Assembly: GCF_003952425.1 (NCBI RefSeq)
Contig: NZ_CP034449.1
Span: 2,666,001-2,730,000 of the forward strand
From: Mesorhizobium sp. M2A.F.Ca.ET.046.03.2.1
GTDB taxonomy: Bacteria > Pseudomonadota > Alphaproteobacteria > Rhizobiales > Rhizobiaceae
DNA: 64,000 nucleotides
Reading direction: 5' to 3'
Position numbers and translations under genes: made by a program. Each line of letters starts with the position of its first letter. Position 1 is the first letter of the stretch. Below the pieces are notes generated by a model. The model saw only the letters and a list, made by a program, of their open reading frames with translations. It was not told the DNA's origin and did no database searches. Below are positions 56,085 to 64,000 of this stretch, piece by piece.

Positions 56085-56957
56085 TCATGACAGCATCGCC
56101 TTCGCTACCGGCGCGGGCTCATCGGCCTGCAGCCAATGGCCCGCCGGTATGACGGTGAGGGACGCATTTTTGAGCTGGGATTGACGCCGCTCGGCCATGG
56201 CGACGGGGAAGTAGGGGTCGTATTGTCCCCAGATCAGCTTGACCGGAATATCGAGCGTCTTGAGCGCCGTCAGATGCTTGGCGTTTCGGGCGTGTTCATC
56301 GAAGAATTCCGCCGCTAACTGCACGAAGGCAGGACCGGCGCCGGGTTGGGCGATGAAGTTGTCGCTGATCAGCGGACCGATGAACGCGCTGAAATGGGGT
56401 CTTTGCGCCTCAGGCAAGGAGTCCAGGAATTTCTTCTGCTGCCATTTCAGCAGCCAGCCTAACTGTTCGGGGCTCTGGGCGATCGCTATTGCAAGGGCCT
56501 GCATGCTGCGAGTCGCAAAGAGCGTGATCATCTCGGGCCAAAGAACCGTGGAGTCCTCGCTATAGGCCGAGTTGAGCATGATCGCGGAGTCGACGCTTCC
56601 CGGATGGGCGAGCGCGTAGTTGAGCGTCGCCATCCCGGAGGAGTCGTGAGCGACCGGAACGATCGTTCTCAGGTCCAGACCCTCGACGACCGCTTCAAGG
56701 TCGCCCAGTTGCTGCTTAAAGCTATAGGCGGCGCCGGCGGGCTTGTCTGAGGCACCAAAGCCCAGGAAATCGAACGTCACGACACGCCGGCCGCTGGTGA
56801 CCAAATGCGGAACCAGATCGTCCCAGATGTGCAGATTGTCGGGGAAGCCGTGCATGAGCACGAACGCCGGGCCGGCACCCGCATAATCTCGAGCGTAGAG
56901 GCTTCCTTCGCCCCGCGGAATACGGTGCTCGGAGAACTCGCCTGGATCAGAAGACAT
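56085..56957 (-). CDS. Alpha/beta hydrolase, epoxide hydrolase/haloalkane dehalogenase type
   Basis: 290 residues. The oxyanion motif is LMHGFPDNLHIWDDL. The nucleophile elbow is VAHDSSGMATL, with Asp as nucleophile as in epoxide hydrolases and dehalogenases. An acidic residue is in LIWGQYDPYFP and His in VIPAGHWLQADEPAPV. It opens an epoxide or removes halide from a small substrate; which is not known. It is a single gene; the next gene (57360) is on the other strand. Confidence 0.83.
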   Translation of the reverse strand: MSSDPGEFSEHRIPRGEGSLYARDYAGAGPAFVLMHGFPDNLHIWDDLVPHLVTSGRRVVTFDFLGFGASDKPAGAAYSFKQQLGDLEAVVEGLDLRTIVPVAHDSSGMATLNYALAHPGSVDSAIMLNSAYSEDSTVLWPEMITLFATRSMQALAIAIAQSPEQLGWLLKWQQKKFLDSLPEAQRPHFSAFIGPLISDNFIAQPGAGPAFVQLAAEFFDEHARNAKHLTALKTLDIPVKLIWGQYDPYFPVAMAERRQSQLKNASLTVIPAGHWLQADEPAPVAKAMLS

Positions 56958-57359
56958 GCATCATCCTAACTTCCTCGTGGAGGCGCTGAGGTCGGCGCGT
57001 GATTAACGATCATGCCGCAAGAAGATTCGCCTCTTGCGGACTTACCGGAGAGTCGTATCTGCGAGTACCTGACCGTGCAGCCGCGGAACTACGTTGATGA
57101 CGGCCAAGAATATTCTTCTCTGCCTCGGCCCGAGAAGTGAGCGATAACTGAGTCAGGCGGGACGTGAGCTGTTTGTTCCTTGTACCTTAGCGGCTCAAGC
57201 GTTTCCGGCGTAGGTCGTTCTTGCCACCATTCGTGACATGGGTCGGTCCGGGCCACGCGCAGCCTGTCGAGTGCGGACGTCGAGTGGCTGTTTCGGATCA
57301 GCGCTCGTGGATGTCACTAAATTCGGGTAGTGTACGAATTCCGGACGCGAGGAGTGGAT
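56958..57359. other. Intergenic region before the GlxA-type regulator
   Basis: About 400 bases. It holds the small inverted repeats CGCAAGA...TCTTGCG (57016-57038) and AATTCG...CGAATT (57320-57340, close to the regulator start), the latter a possible operator. No convincing gene was found. Confidence 0.35.
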
Positions 57360-58316
57360 ATGCATCGAGTTGGGTTCATCGTGCCGCAACGGTTTCAGTT
57401 GATGAGCCTTGCGGCGCTGACGGCGTTCGAGATCGTGAACCTGCCCCCGGCCGACCAGCGCTACGACATCCATTTATTGTCGGAACATGGCGGTCCGGTT
57501 CGGTCTTCCTCCGGAATGATGCTGGAAACCGAGGCGTTTGGAGATCCAGTCTTCGACACGGTCATCGTGGGCTCGATCACCGAGATGGACATGCCGTCGT
57601 CCGGTGCGACGATGATCGCGTTCGTGCAGGAGGCCGCCAAGGCGTCGAGGCGCATCGCCTCCATCTGCAGCGGAGCGTTTGTGCTGGCTGAAGCGGGCCT
57701 TCTGAGGGGTCGGCGCGCGACGATGCACTGGGCCCATGCAGCGAGCTTCAGGGCTCGGTTTCCGGATGTGAGGGCGGAGGAGGACCGGATATTCATCAAT
57801 GACGGTCCGGTATGGACGTCGGCTGGAATGACGGCCGGGATCGACCTGGTCCTGGCATTGATCGACAATGATCTCGGTCCCGAAGCTGCGAAAATGGTCG
57901 CCAGGCTACTGGTCATGAACCAGCGTCGGATGGGTGGACAAAAACAGCATTCCGCCCTCCTCGATATGACGCCGAAGTCCGATCGCATCGAATTGGTCCT
58001 GGCGCACATCCGTCAGAATCTGCGGAATCCGCTCACGATCGAGGAGCTTGCGGCGGTCGCCAGTCTCAGCCCCCGCCAGTTCAGTCGTGCCTTTCTGGCT
58101 GAGACCGGCCAGTCACCGGCAAAAGCCGTGGAGCGGCTTAGGCTGGAGGCAGCCAGGTTCATGGTTGAAGAGGGGCGGCACACGGTTAACGTCGTGGCGC
58201 AGGAGACGGGATTTGCGAACCGCGAACGCATGCGTCGCGCGTTCCTCCGGACCTTCGGCGTGCCCGCAGAGGCGTTGCGCAGAAACGCGCGACGGGAGGC
58301 GGTCGCGGCTGCCTGA
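57360..58316 (+). CDS. GlxA-family transcriptional regulator (DJ-1/PfpI domain plus AraC domain)
   Basis: 318 residues from the ATG at 57360, preceded by GAGGAG at 6 bases; a GTG at 57330 is less likely. The N-terminal DJ-1/PfpI-like domain (residues 1-185) has the nucleophile-elbow-like ICSGAFVLAEAGLLRGRRAT and MHWAHAASF. The C-terminal AraC domain (about 215-310) has LTIEELAAVASLSPRQFSRA and NVVAQETGFANRERMRRAFL. These regulators often govern amino-acid or amine catabolism and their own divergent neighbours. The target here may be the hydrolase at 56085. Confidence 0.9.
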   Translation: MHRVGFIVPQRFQLMSLAALTAFEIVNLPPADQRYDIHLLSEHGGPVRSSSGMMLETEAFGDPVFDTVIVGSITEMDMPSSGATMIAFVQEAAKASRRIASICSGAFVLAEAGLLRGRRATMHWAHAASFRARFPDVRAEEDRIFINDGPVWTSAGMTAGIDLVLALIDNDLGPEAAKMVARLLVMNQRRMGGQKQHSALLDMTPKSDRIELVLAHIRQNLRNPLTIEELAAVASLSPRQFSRAFLAETGQSPAKAVERLRLEAARFMVEEGRHTVNVVAQETGFANRERMRRAFLRTFGVPAEALRRNARREAVAAA

Positions 58317-58525
58317 CTTTGGGCTGTTCAGAATGTGGGCTTTTGAGTCAGGCTCTCAGGGCGCGCCGGTCGTGTCCCTTGGAGTGGTGTAGCTCGGCGG
58401 TAGCGAAGTCGCTCGCTCGCGCGCCCTCAACAGCGCTGTAGTGAGCGAGCGGCTTCGCGGGCGCTCATCGATGTTCCCCAGTAAGGTCGGGCTGCTGAAG
58501 CCAACCTGATTCGAAGGAACGATCG
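58317..58525. other. Intergenic stretch before the IS256 remnant
   Basis: About 200 bases with repeated CGAGCG/CGCTCG-type palindromes (58391-58475). They could be decayed insertion-sequence end sequence. No gene is seen. Confidence 0.3.
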
Positions 58526-58608
58526 ATGACCGACGACATGATGAGCTTCCCCACGCTCGTAGAGAAGAGGTCCGATGCCGATCTGCTGTGCGAGATGATC
58601 GGCTTGCG
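58526..58608 (+). pseudogene. N-terminal remnant of an IS256-family transposase
   Basis: From the ATG at 58526: MTDDMMSFPTLVEKRSDADL then LCEMIGL, which is the conserved start of IS256 transposases. Homology ends after about 27 residues. The rest of the element is gone. Confidence 0.65.
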
Positions 58609-58699
58609 CATGATGCCGGAGCCAATAACTCCGCCGGTTACAACCGCGAAGCCGAAGCCCAGGCCAACGAGCGGAGCAGATGGCCTTTGATGCCTAGGC

Positions 58700-59204
58700 G
58701 CTTCTGGCCCATCGCTCGCTACCGGGCTGGGGAATGCTTCGACGCTGGCGAGCCACAACCCCCGAATCTTGCACAGATGCAAGTTCAGAAGCTTGCCGCA
58801 GCAGGTCTTTTGCCCGCATCGCGCTCACCGACAGCGGCATACAGCTCTGCCCTGATGCGCTGAAGTTCCGGCAGGCACCAGCCTTCACCAGTTTTGGCGC
58901 ACTGCGCGAGAGCAAGATCAAGCTCGGCAGCGGCTCCGACATTGTCGCCAACGGCGACGAGTCCTGCCGCGACAACTCCGCGGAACGCCATGTCGTAAAG
59001 GACGAAGCCTGCGGCTCGAAGCTTGGTCAGTGCTGAATACATCACGGCCAAGCCATGCTTTGGATCGCCGCACCGGATGAGCAATTCAGCATCGAAGGCG
59101 TCGGCATAGGCGCGCCAGGCAGGCCAATCAGCGTGACCAGCTTGGCGTTGAATTCTCGCCTCGTGACAAAAATCTCTATGCGTTAGCTGCTGACACCAAG
59201 GCAT
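58700..59204 (-). pseudogene. C-terminal remnant of a large TPR/ATPase regulator
   Basis: Reads YADAFDAELLIRCGDPKHGL, then AELDLALAQCAKTGEGWCLP and ELQRIRAELYAAVGER; after a frameshift AKDLLRQASELASVQDSGVV. This is the helical C-terminal repeat region found in winged-helix or cyclase-linked ATPase regulators. No N-terminal domains remain. Confidence 0.5.
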
Positions 59205-59572
59205 TGGCCCCTTGGGGGCGCACCATCCGCAAATTGTTGAGGCGGTTGTCGCCTGTTGAAAGGCGATCAGGCTCGCTTGATCTTTGGTGAATATCCGCCG
59301 GCGCTCGCCGTTGCCAGGCAGGAAGCGGTCCCAAACTCTCGCGATAGAAGGGACAACTTATAGGGATGGCACCTCAGTGACCCAGTCGTCGGCTGAAGAA
59401 CTGCCTTAGCCGTCGGTCTGGAATGGTGAAGCAAGCAGACCGACAGTTTTCGGAGCCGGCTTGGTGAAAGCGGACATCTGGCTGGCTGTACTTTGCCGAA
59501 AGCGCTGAATTGCGCTAGCCTACGAACATGCGTCGTCGCTGATAGACCATTTTCGCTGAGGGGGCGAAATTC
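59205..59572. other. Intergenic region before the LysR gene
   Basis: About 370 bases with no gene I can support. A short GGGGGCGAAATTC ribosome-site-like stretch stands before the LysR start. Confidence 0.35.
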
Positions 59573-60478
59573 ATGGAAATGCAGCAAGTCCGCTATTTTC
59601 TGGCCTTGTCGAATACGTTGAACTTCACCAGAGCCGCGGAGGAATGCAACGTCACGCAGCCGGCGCTGACGCGTGCGATCAAGACGCTTGAAGAGGAACT
59701 AGGTGGAGAACTCCTTCGGCGCGAGCGTCAGCACTCGCACCTTACCGAACTGGGACGGCGCATGCTGCCGTTGCTGCAGCAGTGCTATGACGCGGCCACA
59801 TCCGCCAAATCACTGGCCAAAGCCGTTCAAAGCAGCGATGTGGCCCCTCTCAACGTGACCATCTCCAACAGTATCAACATCGCACTGCTGGTTTCGCCGT
59901 TCACGGAACTCTTCCGGGCCTATCCCGGCGCGCATCTCAAAATCCAACGCGGGTCGCCAGCAGCTGTCATTGAGGCCCTCAAAAATGGCGAAGTCGAGCT
60001 GGCCGTCGCGGGCCCGCTGGGCCAGGCCTGGGATCGTCTCGACACATGGCCACTTTTCCAGGAAGGAATCGAGCTCGCCGTGAATTCCGATCATCCGCTG
60101 GCCCGCCGCAATGAGGCCGATGTCGCGTTGGCTCAGCTTGCTGCGGAGCCCGTGCTTAGCCGGATCGATTGGGAGACCTCCGAGGAACTATCGCGTTGCC
60201 TGTCCGCAAAAGGCTATTCGCCTCGAACCGCGCATGAGGTCGAGACCGACCAGGACCTGCTGGCCCTGCTGGAGGCGAATGCCGGGGTTGGCTTTGTCTC
60301 GCTTACGGCACCGCGATCCTCGAACACCCGACGGCTCAAGCTTCGTGATCTTGACGTCTCGCGAACCGTTTCCGTCTATGCGGTTGCAGGCAGGCAGCGC
60401 TCGCCTGTCGCGACAACGCTGCTCAACCTGCTGAGGTCTGCAGACTGGTCGTCCTTCGGCGTCAGCGAGCCCGCCTGA
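59573..60478 (+). CDS. LysR-family transcriptional regulator
   Basis: 301 residues. The N-terminal helix-turn-helix (about 1-60) reads MQQVRYFLALSNTLNFTRAA, then ECNVTQPALTRAIKTLEEEL. The effector domain covers 90-295. The start of the protein is like CatM/OxyR-type regulators (QVRYFLA). It is convergent with the peroxiredoxin gene and overlaps its end by 17 bases. A role in oxidative-stress control of the redox genes is possible but unproven. Confidence 0.9.
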   Translation: MEMQQVRYFLALSNTLNFTRAAEECNVTQPALTRAIKTLEEELGGELLRRERQHSHLTELGRRMLPLLQQCYDAATSAKSLAKAVQSSDVAPLNVTISNSINIALLVSPFTELFRAYPGAHLKIQRGSPAAVIEALKNGEVELAVAGPLGQAWDRLDTWPLFQEGIELAVNSDHPLARRNEADVALAQLAAEPVLSRIDWETSEELSRCLSAKGYSPRTAHEVETDQDLLALLEANAGVGFVSLTAPRSSNTRRLKLRDLDVSRTVSVYAVAGRQRSPVATTLLNLLRSADWSSFGVSEPA

Positions 60479-61166
60479 GCGCCGCGATCATCTCGTCAAT
60501 ATCCATGCGGCGGCGGTAGTCCGGATCGACGAAGCGATCCGTGATGATCCCGTCGGTTCCAACGATGAAGGTGGCCGGGATCGGCAGAAACCAACTGCTG
60601 TTGCCCTGGTAGTTGGGGAGATCGAACCCGAGCCCCATCAGCCGCTCCATCTCGGCGCCGACCCAGATCGCAAGGTTGAGAGACAATGCATAGCCGTTGT
60701 CCATGTCGATCAGAAACGGAAACTGCGCGCCAACGGCGGCCTTCATGGCTTTGGCAAATTTGCGCCGTTCCGGCATGATCACGACGACCTGTCCGCCCAG
60801 TTCAACGATCTCGCGCTGCACCTCGACGATGCCGATGGCGTTCAAGCGGCAATAGGGGCACCAATGACCGCGCTGAAAGGTGATGACGGCTGGCCCCTTT
60901 TTCAGGATCTCGGCCAGGCTGACGAGCTTGCCCTCGTCGTCAGGCAGCAGAAAATCCGGCATGACCTCGCCCTGAGCCGGCGCCATGGTTCCGGCTCCCT
61001 GTTTCTCAAGGCGATCTACCAGTCGCTCTACAGCGTCGGCGAATTCGGAGTTCATACGCCGGACCGCGGCGGCAATCACCGCCAGCCGTTCGTTGAGAGG
61101 CGCATCAAGTTCGATGGCTGCCTGGACGGACTGCTCGAATGTCATTGCCTGATCGTCAGCGGCCAT
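60462..61166 (-). CDS. Peroxiredoxin-like (AhpC/TSA family) protein
   Basis: 234 residues from the ATG at 61166 (an ATG at 61145, MTFEQSV, is an alternative). The thioredoxin-fold core has GEVMPDFLLPDDEGKLVSLA and the active-site RGHWCPYCRLNA, a CxxC in which the first Cys is the probable peroxidatic residue. C-terminal: ATFIVGTDGIITDRFVDPDY. It reduces peroxides with a thiol donor. It is on the same strand as the flavoprotein genes upstream. Confidence 0.85.
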   Translation of the reverse strand: MAADDQAMTFEQSVQAAIELDAPLNERLAVIAAAVRRMNSEFADAVERLVDRLEKQGAGTMAPAQGEVMPDFLLPDDEGKLVSLAEILKKGPAVITFQRGHWCPYCRLNAIGIVEVQREIVELGGQVVVIMPERRKFAKAMKAAVGAQFPFLIDMDNGYALSLNLAIWVGAEMERLMGLGFDLPNYQGNSSWFLPIPATFIVGTDGIITDRFVDPDYRRRMDIDEMIAALRRAR

Positions 61167-61305
61167 ATCTGCACTTTCATATGTCGCACACAGCCTACCA
61201 CCGGAACCCCTCGGCATTCGCCATGTTTTTCCTGCATGGTTTTGATGCCCTACGTGCATCGACGCATGACAGGTTCACCTTCTATTCGCCGGCCGGATCC
61301 ACGCG

Positions 61306-62644
61306 TTACATCATGTTCCTGATATCCGCCGAAAAAGTCGGGAAACCGTAGACCATCTCGGACAGACCTCGCGCCGTGATGCCGTGTTTCATGGCGAGCG
61401 CGAAGATGTGGACCAGTTCCTCGCCGGCATGGCCCACCAAATGTGCTCCAACGATGCGATCCGTCGACTCATCGACAATTATCTTCGACCATGCGACCGC
61501 CTCGGCATAGGTCCTGGCTGAGAACCAGCCTTGCATGTCGTTGACGTGGACCCTGATGCGCAGACCCTGTTCCCTCGCCTTGGCTTCGGTCATTCCGACG
61601 CTTGCCACGGCCGGAATGCTTTAGAGCGAGGCTACCATAGTCGGGCCGATGCCTAGGCCCGTCGACGATGTTGCGCCCGACGATGCCGCCCTCATAGGTC
61701 GCCACCGGCGAAAGCTGCGGGGAGTTCCACATTGCATCGCCGCAGACATAAACATCGGGATTGGAACGCGAGCGCAGGTGCTCGTCTATCTCGATGCGGC
61801 CTTCGCGATGCACGATGACACCCGCCCCAAGATCGAGGCCCTCGACATTGGCCACGCGTCCCGCGCAATTAACGGCCCGATCAGCGTCAACACTGCACTC
61901 CACGCCATCTTTCGCGAAGCTCACCCGCAGTCGCCCGTCGGCCGCTTCGATCTTCTTGATCCAAGCCTTGGTATGGATGCCGATGGCCAGCCGCTCGCTC
62001 TCGGCACGGATTTGGGCAACGGCATCCTCGTCGAAGCCCCCGAGGAGTTGTGGCAGTGCCTCGAGGACGGTGACCTGAACGCCGGCGCGCGCATAGACGT
62101 GGCCCAGTTCGAAGGCGACAACGCCGCCGCCAATAAAAACCACGGCGCGCGGCAGCACAGGATCGTTCAGCACATCGTCGGATGTGGTTAGAAATTCCGA
62201 CCCCGGAATCGACAGCGGGCGCGGCTTCGAGCCGGTGGCGATGACGATGTTTCTGGCCTCGAGCTCTCGGGCGCCGACGCGGACGGCATTGCTGGCGACG
62301 AACGCCGCCTCGCCCCAGATTACATCGACGCCCCGCTTGGCCATCAATCCGGACAGCCGGGATGGAATGTCCCTGATGATATCCTTTTCTCGCTCGATCA
62401 AGGCTCGCCAATCGAGCCTCGGCGGTTCGATCTTGATTGCACGGGTGTCGGCCCTTGCGATCTCGTCGAGCGCGTGGGCCGCCGCGACCAGCACCTTCTT
62501 CGGCGTGCAGCCGCGATTGGGACAGGTGCCACCGAGATTGCGAGCCTCGATCATGGCGACGGAGAGTCCGGCGGCGCGCATCGCGACCGTGACGTCCATT
62601 CCTGCATTGCCGCCGCCCAGGATCACGACGTCATACTTTTCCAT
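61306..62644 (-). pseudogene. Glutathione reductase/dihydrolipoamide-dehydrogenase-like flavoprotein, frameshifted
   Basis: From the ATG at 62644: FAD motif VVILGGGNAGMDVTVAMRAA, redox-active disulfide GGTCPNRGCTPKK, NAD-binding VVFIGGGVVAFELGHVYARA and YVCGDAMWNSPQLSPVATYE. After about residue 341 (near 61620) the frame is lost; the C-terminal dimerisation part (ASVGMTEAKAREQGLRIRVH ... FPTFSADIRNMM) continues in another frame to 61306. About 8 bases seem missing at the joint. Either the gene is newly inactive or there is a sequence error. Confidence 0.8.
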
Positions 62645-62663
62645 CGCAGCGTCTCCGCCGACC

Positions 62664-64000
62664 TCAGTGAAGCTTGATCCGCGGTCTGGCGCGCCTGACG
62701 ATCATCTCGCCGATCGAAGCGAGCGTTGTCTTGGCGAGCCCGTGCACCGCCCTGAGATGCATCTTGTGCAGCGAGCGATAGACGAGCCTCGCTACAAGAC
62801 CCTCGATCTTCAGTCCGCCGATGAGGCTACCAAAAGCACCGTAGTCAGCAAGTGAAACGAGCGAGCCGTAGTCGCGGTAGCGATACGCTGGCGCGATTTG
62901 CCCTGCGAGACGTGCTACAATCACCTTGGCCATGTGGTCTGCCTGTTGATGGGCCGTCTGGGCGCGCGGCGGCAAGGCGTTGTCTTCACCCGGCAGCACG
63001 CAGTTCGCGCAGTCGCCGATCGCGAACACGTTGTCATCTCCGACCGCGCGCAAGGTTTTATCGACCATCAGGCGGTTGATGCGGTCGGTTTCGAGGCCAT
63101 CGAGGCCCTTCAGGAATTCCGGCGCCTTGATACCGGCCGCCCAGACGACCAATTCAGCAGGCAGAAAGAGCTTTTCGCCAAGCCGGATGCCGTCTTCGGT
63201 CACTTCGGTGACCCTTATTCCGCATCGTATCTGGACGCCCAGCTTGATCAGCAAGCGTGCCGTTGCGCGCGCCATCTCCTCAGGCAGTGCAGGCAGAATC
63301 CGGGGCCCTGCTTCGACGATGGTGATGCGGATCAGCCTTTCGAAATCGATATTGTCGAGATTGTGCGACGCAATTTCGCGCATCGACTTGTGCAGTTCCG
63401 CAGCCAGTTCGACACCGGTTGCGCCGGCACCGACGATGACGCAATGAAGCTGACCCGGCGAAAGCGGCTCGTATTGCGCGTTGGCGCGCAGGCATGCGTC
63501 GATCATCCGCTTGTTGAACCGGGCCGCCTGCTCCGCGGTGTCGAGCGAAATGGCGTGGCGCGCGGCGCCCGGCGTGCCGAAATCGTTGCTGACGCTGCCG
63601 ACTGCCATGACGAGTGTGTCGTAACCCAGGACACGTGGTGGTATGACCTGGCGACCGCCTTCGTCGAAGCTGGGCGCAACGAAGACCTGGCGCTTGGCGC
63701 GATCGATGCCAACGACCTCGCCAATGCGATATCGGTAGCCGTGTCGGCTGGCATGGGCGATGTATTCAACCGCGTCGTGCGAGGCGCTCAAGGCGCCGGA
63801 TGCCACCTCATGCAGAAGCGGCTTCCAGATATGGGTGCGGTTTCGGTCGACAAGCGTGACGGAAAGCCGCCGGTTGCCGAATTTGCGGCCGAGGCGTGTC
63901 GCCAGTTCCAGGCCGCCGGCGCCGCCGCCCACAATGACCACGCGATGCAGCGACTTGTCCGCGTGCGAGGGAGTCTCCGGGATCGTGCGGAACAGCGCAG
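62664..64000 (-). CDS. Type II NADH dehydrogenase-like flavoprotein, 5-prime end outside window
   Basis: The frame is open to the window edge (ALFRTIPETPSHADKSLHR before the GTG at 63941), so the start is probably beyond 64000. It has the FAD motif VVIVGGGAGGLELATRLGRK, the second nucleotide motif CVIVGAGATGVELAAELHKS and VFAIGDCANCVLPGEDNALP with PRAQTAHQQ, as in NDH-2. A C-terminal amphipathic membrane-associated region follows. It oxidises NADH and reduces quinone at the inner membrane. It is followed after 19 bases by the glutathione-reductase-like gene. Confidence 0.9.
   Translation of the reverse strand, partial: ALFRTIPETPSHADKSLHRVVIVGGGAGGLELATRLGRKFGNRRLSVTLVDRNRTHIWKPLLHEVASGALSASHDAVEYIAHASRHGYRYRIGEVVGIDRAKRQVFVAPSFDEGGRQVIPPRVLGYDTLVMAVGSVSNDFGTPGAARHAISLDTAEQAARFNKRMIDACLRANAQYEPLSPGQLHCVIVGAGATGVELAAELHKSMREIASHNLDNIDFERLIRITIVEAGPRILPALPEEMARATARLLIKLGVQIRCGIRVTEVTEDGIRLGEKLFLPAELVVWAAGIKAPEFLKGLDGLETDRINRLMVDKTLRAVGDDNVFAIGDCANCVLPGEDNALPPRAQTAHQQADHMAKVIVARLAGQIAPAYRYRDYGSLVSLADYGAFGSLIGGLKIEGLVARLVYRSLHKMHLRAVHGLAKTTLASIGEMIVRRARPRIKLH

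Noticed and set aside
57012..57140. 42-codon frame between the hydrolase and the GlxA-type regulator
   Set aside because: No ribosome site, no coupling with a neighbour and no family resemblance; part of it forms a hairpin.

Overview
The window reads as high-GC chromosomal DNA of an alphaproteobacterium of the order Hyphomicrobiales. It is most like Mesorhizobium or a close relative, judging from the sorbitol/mannitol (smo/mtlK) operon layout, the urease cluster, the NodF/NodE-type pair, and the many short inverted-repeat elements between genes. No replication origin, rRNA operon or CRISPR array is visible. The identification rests on recognised protein families and gene order only.

Layout. 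1-809: 3-prime part of an AraC regulator. 1048-6277: a sugar/polyol ABC importer operon with an embedded xylitol/sorbitol-type dehydrogenase and its own ATPase. 6270-15191 (minus): a second polyol operon, smoE-F-G-K-S, mtlK, a HAD phosphatase and an FGGY kinase. 15359-18369: LysR regulator, small DUF1127-like protein, SorC-type regulator and another HAD phosphatase. 18442-28335: class II aldolase and a urease cluster (ureD-A-[DUF1272]-ureJ-ureB ... ureC-[membrane protein]-[GST]-ureE-ureF-[DUF3995]-ureG). The urease cluster is interrupted by two secreted-protein genes on the opposite strand. 28534-30001: a NodF-like acyl carrier protein and NodE-like ketosynthase. 30152-35857: GST, a lysine/alanine-rich basic protein, a P-loop kinase, an aldose-epimerase-like protein and a 636-residue membrane coiled-coil protein. 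36142-37471: an intact IS481-type element that has split an older inverted-repeat element. 37635-40764: penicillin-binding-type carboxypeptidase lipoprotein, universal stress protein, DUF1003 protein. 40972-41048: tRNA-Arg(CCG).

Beyond the tRNA the character changes. Functional cassettes alternate with gene remnants. The cassettes are a quinate/shikimate catabolic operon with a TRAP transporter (41610-48756) under a divergent TetR gene, and a TetR / two micro-genes / ketosynthase / SDR operon (50111-53193). Further along come alpha/beta hydrolases, GlxA-type and LysR regulators, and a redox group (NDH-2-like, a broken glutathione-reductase-like gene, a peroxiredoxin). The remnants include pieces of an SDR, a LacI regulator, an F420-type NADP oxidoreductase, an RND adaptor, a tyrosine integrase fused to an NmrA start, an IS256 transposase, and a TPR/ATPase regulator. 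This looks like an old, decaying accessory region.

How the parts work together. The first 15 kb imports polyols, oxidises them to ketoses (SmoS, MtlK, xylitol-type dehydrogenase) and phosphorylates the products. A pair of half-sites with the same 19-bp spacing occurs in both the smoE promoter and the SorC regulator promoter, which suggests the control circuit. The urease genes supply nickel handling (UreE, UreG, UreJ) and the enzyme. The quinate operon carries out uptake, oxidation, dehydration to 3-dehydroshikimate, and conversion to protocatechuate.
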